From Viscum album (taxonomy: Eukaryota; Streptophyta; Magnoliopsida; Santalales; Viscaceae), in contig OY728120.1 in NCBI GenBank assembly GCA_963277665.1, positions 944,557,195 to 944,621,194 of the forward strand: DNA of 64,000 nt, read 5' to 3'. The stretch's first letter is position 1, and each line of letters opens with the position of its first letter. Under the pieces are notes generated by a model. That model saw nothing but the letters and a program-made list of their open reading frames with translations. It did no database searches and had not been told where the DNA came from. A program made the translations under genes and the position numbers. Below are positions 57,869 through 64,000 of this stretch, piece by piece.

Positions 57869-59368
57869 ATGGGTAAAGTAGAAACTACTACAGTTATGCT
57901 TAAACAGGCACCTGTACCTATTTCTACTTCAAAACCTTCATCTTCTCGAAGGGCTCCACCTCCTGAATGCCAACAACAAAGGCTGTTTCGTCCAAATGAT
58001 CAAAAAGATCAACGAAGAAAACAATTTGAGGATATGAAGAGTAAAACATACTCTTTCCAAAGTGAGCAAGTTCCTGGTTACTTCATTTCAGCTATGGAAA
58101 ATAATTTGGTTCAATTACCAGTGCCGAAGAGGCCAAACAAGGAAGGAGATGAAGACCGTCCCAATTATTTTCCCTTTCATCAAATGTTGGGGCATCCCAT
58201 CCAGGAGTGTTTTGTCTTTAAAGACCTCCTGCAAAAGATGGTCGACTTGGGACAAGTCAAATTGAAGGGTTCTTCAGCTCATGTAGCGTGTATTACCGCT
58301 ACAGATCCAGAAGAAGGAGGCGAGTGGCAGGAAGTCAAAAGAAAAACGGCGAAAAAATATGATGATTGGATGGTCAGAAAGACAATCAATCGGACCCATT
58401 CCATTTTACGAACACAATTGAAGAAGCCAATTGTGTCTCCTACAAAAGCTGCAGTAAAGCCTCCATCAAAAGACAAATCCTCAAAAGGGAAGCGCAATTC
58501 AAAGAAGAAAGAGGAATCAGGAGAAGATGAGTATGTATCAAAGCCTAAATTTTCTTTGACTCTGGTAGATTTCATGCCATCTACTTCAAAGACACGGGCA
58601 CCGTCCCACCAAACGGCACAGCCTAAACAGGCTAACCAGGTAGAGTCTTTATCAGACGAAGAGTTAATCTTTGGTTCTGTTAATATGATTCAATTAACAG
58701 ATTCATATTCCAGTCTTGATGAGCCTGAATTCCATGTATCAAATAAGGGAACCCGAGGAAGTTCTAGAGGTTCAGAATATAGGGGAAGACGTGGATCTTT
58801 CCGAAGCCACTACTCTAATTCTACCCCTGCTAGCACTGTATATGCAGCAGAAACTCGTGATAGAGTCCTTCAGCGAGCTCAAAAAGAACAAGCAAGTTCT
58901 TCTGCCAATGGCCAACTCAGCTTCGGTACAGTTATTTTGGAAGACCGATTAAAGGTTCCATCTTCTTTATCTCAGCAAGTAAATAGATCTAATCAGTCTA
59001 ATCTTCCAAAACCAAAGATGTTTCCAACTTCAATACAAGATGCATCAGCTTCCAAAGCATCTGCTTCCAAGGTACCTGCTAAACCGCATATTCCTATTGG
59101 GAAACGCAGACCTCTAGATCAAAAGTATGATATATTGAAACACTTTTCCCAAGTACCAGCCAAGTTATCAATTTTGGATGCTTTGAATCTGTCAAGAGAT
59201 CTTCGGGAAGCACTCATCGAAGGTTTGTCAAGTCCTCAGGAGTTTGAAGCTGAAATTGCTGCAGCTGAAATATATCACATAGAGAATAATCCTGCAGAAT
59301 GCCATGCAGTGATATATTTTACTGATAAAGATGAAGATTATGTTGTGCATGGGCACATAAAACCTTAG
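57869..59368 (+). CDS. gag: Tat Gag C-terminal part: zinc-knuckle and basic linker
   Basis: 499 codons with no stop. Residues 100-114 (YFPFHQMLGHPIQEC) correspond to the CHHC-type nucleocapsid motif of Tat Gag, but the first Cys is Phe (TTT at 58169-58171), leaving H104, H109 and C114. The following helix KDLLQKMVDLGQ is typical. A lysine/serine-rich tract around 200-220 (KSSKGKRNSKKKEE) could bind RNA. The rest is a low-complexity linker reaching a Tat-typical SAAEIYHIENNPAEC-like block and HIKP just before the protease. The TAG at 59366 is the only thing separating it from the protease frame. Confidence 0.82.
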   Translation: MGKVETTTVMLKQAPVPISTSKPSSSRRAPPPECQQQRLFRPNDQKDQRRKQFEDMKSKTYSFQSEQVPGYFISAMENNLVQLPVPKRPNKEGDEDRPNYFPFHQMLGHPIQECFVFKDLLQKMVDLGQVKLKGSSAHVACITATDPEEGGEWQEVKRKTAKKYDDWMVRKTINRTHSILRTQLKKPIVSPTKAAVKPPSKDKSSKGKRNSKKKEESGEDEYVSKPKFSLTLVDFMPSTSKTRAPSHQTAQPKQANQVESLSDEELIFGSVNMIQLTDSYSSLDEPEFHVSNKGTRGSSRGSEYRGRRGSFRSHYSNSTPASTVYAAETRDRVLQRAQKEQASSSANGQLSFGTVILEDRLKVPSSLSQQVNRSNQSNLPKPKMFPTSIQDASASKASASKVPAKPHIPIGKRRPLDQKYDILKHFSQVPAKLSILDALNLSRDLREALIEGLSSPQEFEAEIAAAEIYHIENNPAECHAVIYFTDKDEDYVVHGHIKP

Positions 59369-60322
59369 TACTTATCTGGCAAAGTCAATGGTATAGATGT
59401 TCGAAGAGCGTTCATTGACAATGGTTCAGGAGTCAACCTCATGCCCATTCGCACACTTCGTCGACTGGGCCTCATGGAATCTGATTTATCTCCTTCTACC
59501 ATGATGTTGCAAGGATATGATACAAATGAACAAGAACCACTGGGTGAAGTTACGCTCAGAACTCAGTTTGGAGATCTTGTTTCCAATTCGGATTTCATGA
59601 TTGTTGATCAAGACTCAGCTTTCAATATCTTGCTTGGAAGACCCTGGCTACATCAGCATGCAACTATTCCGTCATCATACCATCAATGTCTCAAATACTG
59701 TTTCGATGGTCAAGTTGGAACATTGTATGGTGATAAGGCCCCGTTCAAAACATGTGAGTCTCAATACATTGAGGTGGAATTTTATCACATGAAGGGAAGA
59801 GAAAAATCTACAATGAAGGAAATTACCAAAGTTAATGCTCCATATGGTTTGGAAAAAATTCCAATAAATCCATTTTCACATGTGAGTACAGATTATGTGT
59901 TACCTATCAGTCAAATTGAAAAAATATGCCCAAATCAAAATACTGTTATGGAAATATCCATAATGTCAATTACGGCAATCGAGCCAGACAACATGGGAGA
60001 AATTGGTAACTTACCAAGCAGTGATGAAAGCATAAGTGGTGACGTTTTCATTTCGTCTGCTGAAATCCAAAAAGTCTATACTTCGCTAATCAGGCCAGAA
60101 GAAGTTATAGCAACACCAGAGGTGAATATTGATGTTGATTCTCAATCCAGCATCTCCTCTTTATTTCCCAAAGAAGACCCGTTATCATCAATAGGGTCAG
60201 AAATGGAAGCTTCTTCTTCAAAATGTGAAAATTTTGAAATCTCTTATGATCATGAGAATTTCGTTTTTTCATCTACTTTGCAAGTGGAAACGGAAGAAAT
60301 AACACATGATGAAGAGGAATAG
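59369..60322 (+). CDS. pro: Tat protease and linker
   Basis: The frame is open from directly after the TAG at 59366; the first ATG is at 59441, inside the protease, so translation must enter from upstream. RRAFIDNGSGVNLMPIRTL contains the active-site Asp in the D-N-G-S form common in Tat elements instead of D-S/T-G. DSAFNILLGRPWLHQHA is the closing ILLGRPW block. About 150 residues of acidic linker follow (EDPLSSIGSEMEASS and similar) before a TAG at 60320 that reads as CAG-to-TAG. It would cleave the polyprotein as a dimer in the particle. Confidence 0.85.
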   Translation, partial: YLSGKVNGIDVRRAFIDNGSGVNLMPIRTLRRLGLMESDLSPSTMMLQGYDTNEQEPLGEVTLRTQFGDLVSNSDFMIVDQDSAFNILLGRPWLHQHATIPSSYHQCLKYCFDGQVGTLYGDKAPFKTCESQYIEVEFYHMKGREKSTMKEITKVNAPYGLEKIPINPFSHVSTDYVLPISQIEKICPNQNTVMEISIMSITAIEPDNMGEIGNLPSSDESISGDVFISSAEIQKVYTSLIRPEEVIATPEVNIDVDSQSSISSLFPKEDPLSSIGSEMEASSSKCENFEISYDHENFVFSSTLQVETEEITHDEEE

Positions 60323-60373
60323 GAAGATCTTAGAGATGCTCCTCCAGCATTTGAAGAGGGTATCTCTACCACT

Positions 60374-62284
60374 ATGGATGAACTCAGAGAAGTAAATCTG
60401 GGTACAGAGAAAGATCCACGCCCCACTTTAATTAGTGCGGCCATGACCCTTGAAGAACAAGAGACGTATATTTCTTTTCTAAAGCAAAATAAAGTTATTT
60501 TTGCTTGGAATTATACAGAGATGCCTGGCCTTGATCCTGATGTTGCCACCCATCATTTGGGTTTGCCAAAAGAACATCAAGGATTCAAGCAAGCCGCAAG
60601 AAGAACACACCCAACCTATGCTTCCAAAATCGAGGCTGAAGTGGATAAGCTTATCAAAGCTAACTTCGACAGAGAAGTTCAATATCCCAAGTGGTTGGCT
60701 AATATTGTCCCTGTAAAGAAGAAGAACGGACAAATTATGGTTTGCATCGATTTCAGAGATCTTAATCGGTATTGTCCTAAAGATGATTTCCCAGTTCCGA
60801 TTATAGAACTCTTAATTGATGCGACGGCTGGCTATGAAGTACTTTCTTTAATGGATGGATATTTTGGATATAATCAGATCAGAATGGCCCCAGAAGATGA
60901 GGAATATACAGCCTTCAGATCTCCTCAAGGTGTGTTTTGTTATCGGGTGATGCCCTTTGGTTTAAAGAATGCAGGTGCAACATATCAACGCGCCATGCAT
61001 CGTATCTTCAAACCTGTTCTAGGGAAATTTGTTGAATGCTATGTAGATGATTTGGTGGTTAAATCCAAACAACGTTTTGATCACTTGGCTGATTTCGAAG
61101 TCGTATTCCACAAGCTTCGACAACATTATTTGAAGATGAACCCCTTAAAATGTTCTTTTGGGGTAACCTCAGGAAAATTCCTCGGCTTTGTTGTACGCCA
61201 TCGTGGTATTGAAGTCGATCCCGAGAAGACCAAATCAATCCTTGGTATGTCACCTCCTCAGAATTTGAAAGAATTAAGAGGACTTCAAGGACACTTAGCC
61301 TATATTCGGCGTTTCATCGCCAATTTGGCAGGCAAAAGTTTACCCTTTACCAAATTATTGAAGAAAGGAGTCACTTACCAGTGGACTGAAGAATGTCAAG
61401 AAGCATTTGATGTTCTCAAGAAATACCTCTTGAGTCCACCAGTACTCATGCCACATGTTGAGGGTAGGCCTCTTATCCTCTATGTGACAGCTTTTGAGCG
61501 ATCATTGGGTGCCTTTCTCGCTCAAAAGAATGATGCTGGGAATGAAAATAGTCTCTACTATCTCAGTAGAACTATGCTTGAAGCAGAAACCCGGTATTCG
61601 AGTATTGAAAAGTGCTGCCTAGCATTAATCTTTGCAGTTCAGAAACTGAGACACTACCTGCAACATCACGAGGTCCAATTGGTATCTCGTAATAATCCAC
61701 TCAAATTCATCCTTAGTCGTCCAATGCTTACAGGACGTCAGGAAAGGTGGGCGGTTATTCTACAGCAGTTCGACATTCAGTATGTGTCTCAAAAGGCAAT
61801 TAAGGGCCAAGCTCTGGCTGATTTCCTGGCTGAACATCCTTTAGTGGAAGACACGTATTCAGATATCGAACTCCCTGATGAGGAAGTTTTCTCTATTCAA
61901 GAGAGTCCTCAAACATGGGAAATGTATTTTGATGGTGCTTCTAGAAGTCCAACAGGGATGAAAATGGAAAATCCTAAATTCAACAAAGTTGGTTTAGTAA
62001 TTGTGCTCATTTCTCCAGATAAGGCAGTGTTACCTTATTCCTTTTTGTTGTGGGAAGGTGGTACCAATAATGAAGCTGAATACCAAGCTCTCATTATAGG
62101 CTTGGAGTTAGCGCTTCAAGCACAAGTGAATCACTTAAAGGTGAAAGGTGATTCAGACCTGGTAATCAAACAAGTCAATGGGGATTATGCCATCAGAAAA
62201 GAAGAATTAATCCCTTTGTATGATTACGTCAGAGAGTTAATGTCGGAATTCCCTTCAGAACCGACATTTTATTATGTCCCATGA
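60374..62284 (+). CDS. pol: Tat reverse transcriptase, RNase H and archaeal-type RNase H
   Basis: 636 codons. RT: YPKWLANIVPVKKKNGQ, VCIDFRDLNRYCPKDDFPVP, LSLMDGYFGYNQIRM (first Asp), VMPFGLKNAGATYQRAMHRI, and YVDD at residues 223-226. First RNase H (about 365-490): ILYVTAFERSLGAFLAQ, EKCCLALIFAV and LVSRNNPLKFIL show T, C and R where gypsy RNase H has D, E and D, so it is probably inactive. Second RNase H from about 515: MYFDGASRS (D520), GTNNEAEYQALIIGL and VKGDSDLVIKQV keep the catalytic D, E and D. This second domain is the hallmark of Tat/Ogre. The TGA at 62282 (a CGA-to-TGA change) cuts it before the last Asp in QADALAN, found downstream in frame. The ATG at 60374 is internal to the polyprotein. 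Confidence 0.9.
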   Translation: MDELREVNLGTEKDPRPTLISAAMTLEEQETYISFLKQNKVIFAWNYTEMPGLDPDVATHHLGLPKEHQGFKQAARRTHPTYASKIEAEVDKLIKANFDREVQYPKWLANIVPVKKKNGQIMVCIDFRDLNRYCPKDDFPVPIIELLIDATAGYEVLSLMDGYFGYNQIRMAPEDEEYTAFRSPQGVFCYRVMPFGLKNAGATYQRAMHRIFKPVLGKFVECYVDDLVVKSKQRFDHLADFEVVFHKLRQHYLKMNPLKCSFGVTSGKFLGFVVRHRGIEVDPEKTKSILGMSPPQNLKELRGLQGHLAYIRRFIANLAGKSLPFTKLLKKGVTYQWTEECQEAFDVLKKYLLSPPVLMPHVEGRPLILYVTAFERSLGAFLAQKNDAGNENSLYYLSRTMLEAETRYSSIEKCCLALIFAVQKLRHYLQHHEVQLVSRNNPLKFILSRPMLTGRQERWAVILQQFDIQYVSQKAIKGQALADFLAEHPLVEDTYSDIELPDEEVFSIQESPQTWEMYFDGASRSPTGMKMENPKFNKVGLVIVLISPDKAVLPYSFLLWEGGTNNEAEYQALIIGLELALQAQVNHLKVKGDSDLVIKQVNGDYAIRKEELIPLYDYVRELMSEFPSEPTFYYVP

Positions 62285-62467
62285 TCACAAAATGATCAAG
62301 CTGATGCACTGGCTAATATAGCCACAGCTTTAGCAGATCCAAATCGGGACGAAACAACCATCTGTATTGCCCACCGTCGTGCAATTTCACCTTATGTTCA
62401 AGTCAGAAAAGAGGAAATTAATGAAATTAGTCCCATTCCTGAACCGTATGGTCATACTACAGGATGG
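62285..62467 (+). pseudogene. End of second RNase H and link to integrase
   Basis: In the same frame after the TGA, SQNDQADALANIATALADPN completes the RNase H, including its terminal catalytic Asp. This segment is open up to the integrase ATG at 62468. Confidence 0.8.
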
Positions 62468-63436
62468 ATGTCACCTATCAAGGAATACCTTCAAAATGGA
62501 ACACTTCCACCTGATAGAGCTGAGAAAGAACAAATTCGGCGACGTGTGGTCAATTTTACTCTTTATGATGGTCCAAACCACCTCGAGAAAATTCTCTACA
62601 AACGTGGTTTTGATGGAGTTCTCTTCAGATGTATTGATGGTGAAGAGACAATGGATGTCATAAAAGAAGTGCATGCAGGAGTCTGTGGTGCCCACCAGTC
62701 TGGACATAGATTGTCTGATCAAATTCGAAGGCTTGGATACTTCTGGCCTTCAATGATACAAGATTGTGTTAATTTCACAAAGAAGTGTCATTCATGCCAT
62801 GTATATGCCATTTTCATTCATCAACCTCCAGAGTTGATTCATACAGCTAAATACTCATGGCCATTTTCCACATGGGGAATGGATGTGGTGGGACCTTCCC
62901 CTTTAGCTACGGCCAAGCAGTTCAAGTACATTCTTACTGCTACTGATTTCTTTTCGAAATGGGCAGAGGCAGTACCTCTCAAAGAAGTCAGTTCTAAATG
63001 CATTGTTAGCTTCATCAAGTCTAACATCATTACTAGATTTGGTGTCCCTTATACCATATTGACGGACAACGGCACCGACTTCTGTTCTTCTAGGGTAAAG
63101 AAATTGTATCCAGAATACAACATTAAGTCCAACCATTCATCTCGATATCATGCAGCGGCTAATGGCCAGATACAGGCCTTCAACAAGACTCTTTCAAATA
63201 TACTGCAAAAGATGGTGGATAATGATAAGAGGTCATGGCCTGATAAACTCTATCATGCTTTATGGGCTTATCGGAATACCACTCGCAATGCAACGCGGTC
63301 TACTCCATATTCATTGGTATATGGAACAGAAGCAGTCTTGCCAATTGAAGTTCAATTTCCCTCACTCAGAATAGCCATTTGTGATCAGTTATCAATAGAT
63401 GAGCAATCCGAAAAGCGGTTGAATGAATTGGAATAG
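62468..63436 (+). CDS. int: Tat integrase, zinc domain and catalytic core (catalytic Glu lost)
   Basis: 322 codons. Zinc domain: H69 and H76 in VHAGVCGAHQSGH, C107 and C110 in KKCHSCHV. Core: D139 in STWGMDVVGP, D200 in YTILTDNGTDF, then ANGQIQAFNK with Gln at 236, exactly 36 residues after D200. That is the place of the DD35E Glu, usually read as NGQ-x-E-A-x-NK, so the active site is DD35Q (CAG at 63173-63175). The C-terminal helices WAYRNTTRNATRSTPYSLVY and YGTEAVLPIE follow. It ends at TAG 63434, readable as CAG-to-TAG, with the tail continuing in frame. Confidence 0.9.
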   Translation: MSPIKEYLQNGTLPPDRAEKEQIRRRVVNFTLYDGPNHLEKILYKRGFDGVLFRCIDGEETMDVIKEVHAGVCGAHQSGHRLSDQIRRLGYFWPSMIQDCVNFTKKCHSCHVYAIFIHQPPELIHTAKYSWPFSTWGMDVVGPSPLATAKQFKYILTATDFFSKWAEAVPLKEVSSKCIVSFIKSNIITRFGVPYTILTDNGTDFCSSRVKKLYPEYNIKSNHSSRYHAAANGQIQAFNKTLSNILQKMVDNDKRSWPDKLYHALWAYRNTTRNATRSTPYSLVYGTEAVLPIEVQFPSLRIAICDQLSIDEQSEKRLNELE

Positions 63437-63730
63437 TTAGATGAGAAAAGATTGTGCACTTTGCACCACATGGAAATCTATCAGAATCGGATAGCACGAG
63501 CTTTTAACAAAAAAGTTCATCTTCATTCATTCGTTCAGGGAGAATTGGTATTGGTTCTCAGAGCACCAATGATACCAGGAAAGAAGCCTCCCAATCTTGA
63601 ACCAAAATGGGAAGGACCTTATTCAATACATAAGGTCTACTCCAATGGAGCGTATTCTCTGATCTCAATGGATGGAGAACACATCACGACTCCAACTAAT
63701 GCCAGATTTCTGAAGAAGTATTTTTTATAA
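63437..63730 (+). CDS. int: Tat integrase C-terminal tail
   Basis: In-frame continuation after the TAG. The ATG at 63452 is internal. NRIARAFNKKVHLHSFVQGE, LEPKWEGPYSIHKVYSNGAY and LISMDGEHITTPTNARFLKK are the classic Tat integrase SH3-like tail (GPY-x-I, GAY-x-L, N-A-x-x-LK-x-Y). It ends in a true terminal TAA at 63728, followed by untranslated repeats. No chromodomain follows. Confidence 0.88.
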   Translation, partial: LDEKRLCTLHHMEIYQNRIARAFNKKVHLHSFVQGELVLVLRAPMIPGKKPPNLEPKWEGPYSIHKVYSNGAYSLISMDGEHITTPTNARFLKKYFL

Positions 63731-64000
63731 ACACAAAATATTGTTCCCAGATCCAAAACAATCACATTAGATCATAACGATGTCCTACATGACCTTAAAC
63801 TGTTATTATGTCCTACATGACATTAAACTGTTATTATGTCCTATCTAAATGACATTAAACTGTACAGAAGATCCTATATTTTGTCCGAGATGACATTAAA
63901 CTATATTGTGTCCTAGCAACATGACATTAAACTGTGTGGCACTTTCAACGTCCAGCATGACGATAAACTGTAAAAAGTCCCCAGAACTGATATCCTCATA
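63731..64000 (+). repeat. Tat 3' untranslated region with ~28-50-bp tandem repeat
   Basis: From about 63780 a unit of the form GTCCTACATGACATTAAACT, often followed by GTTATTAT, recurs about six to seven times with variable spacers (28 to about 50 bp). It reaches at least 63972. The first two units are nearly identical; later ones diverge. Tandem arrays in the 3' UTR are a known feature of Tat/Ogre elements and a known seed of satellite DNA. The 3' LTR is beyond the window. Confidence 0.85.

Larger units (their letters stand above)
51094..64000 (+). mobile_element. Tat/Ogre-type Ty3/gypsy retrotransposon, 3' LTR outside window
   Basis: In order: LTR (51094-53261), primer site (53266), leader, ORF1 (53445-57013), capsid (57032-57853), zinc-knuckle and linker (57869-59368), protease (to 60322), RT, RNase H, archaeal-type second RNase H (to about 62340), integrase (62468-63730) and a tandem-repeat 3' UTR. 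An extra ORF upstream of gag, the DNGSGVN protease motif, and a second RNase H between RNase H and integrase are Tat/Ogre traits. Reading frames are interrupted almost only by single stops. It is clearly younger than the other elements, but defective. Confidence 0.88.

Noticed and set aside
60322..60374. Ogre-type intron between protease and RT
   Set aside because: The frame is continuous apart from one TAG, and the gap is too short to hold an intron.

Overview
The window looks like plant nuclear DNA from a large, repeat-rich genome. It is AT-rich and CpG-poor. Almost everything I can recognise is an LTR retrotransposon of a plant-typical lineage: Ty1/copia SIRE-like, and Ty3/gypsy Tekay-type chromovirus, Athila and Tat/Ogre. 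I found no host protein gene, rRNA or tRNA, and I cannot name the species. All assignments come from reading motifs and translations by eye; no alignment or database search was run.

Layout. 1-5296 is AT-rich DNA without a recognised gene, with one small ~33-46 bp repeat cluster. 5302-25468 is Tekay A (+), an old chromovirus with 3.2-kb LTRs and a perfect 5-bp target duplication CCAAG. Its 5' LTR is split by a SIRE-like copia element at 6380-14813 (+), which has 1.67-kb LTRs; the intact 3' LTR of Tekay A shows the empty site. 25474-27450 is unassigned. Tekay B (+) starts at 27451 and runs to about 47605. It is interrupted by Tekay C (-, 31359-43567) and has lost everything between protease and integrase C-terminus. 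A relic Athila element (+) follows (~47606-51093: LTR, tRNA-Asp-like primer site, broken gag). From ~51094 to the window edge lies a much better preserved Tat/Ogre element (+): 5' LTR, primer site, long ORF1, gag, protease, RT, two RNase H domains, integrase, and a tandem-repeat 3' UTR. Its 3' LTR lies beyond the window.

How the parts work together: each element encodes, or once encoded, Gag (particle), protease, reverse transcriptase/RNase H and integrase for a copy-and-paste cycle. None looks able to move by itself. The three chromoviruses carry many stops and frameshifts. The copia element has no visible integrase. The Tat element has about a dozen nonsense codons, nearly all explained by one C-to-T change, one frameshift, and a Glu-to-Gln change at the integrase DD35E position.

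The most notable structure is non-coding. The Tat LTR holds ten tandem hairpins whose arms appear to co-vary. The Tat and copia LTRs, from different superfamilies, both carry arrays of an ACTTGCGCG-type motif around their TATA boxes and share a ~44-bp block. Both Tekay A LTRs hold dense arrays of TGA(G/C)TCA, the GCN4/bZIP-type site. The Tekay C LTRs share a 69-bp identical, CpG-retaining block with a splice-donor-like core. The Tat 3' UTR has a satellite-like array.
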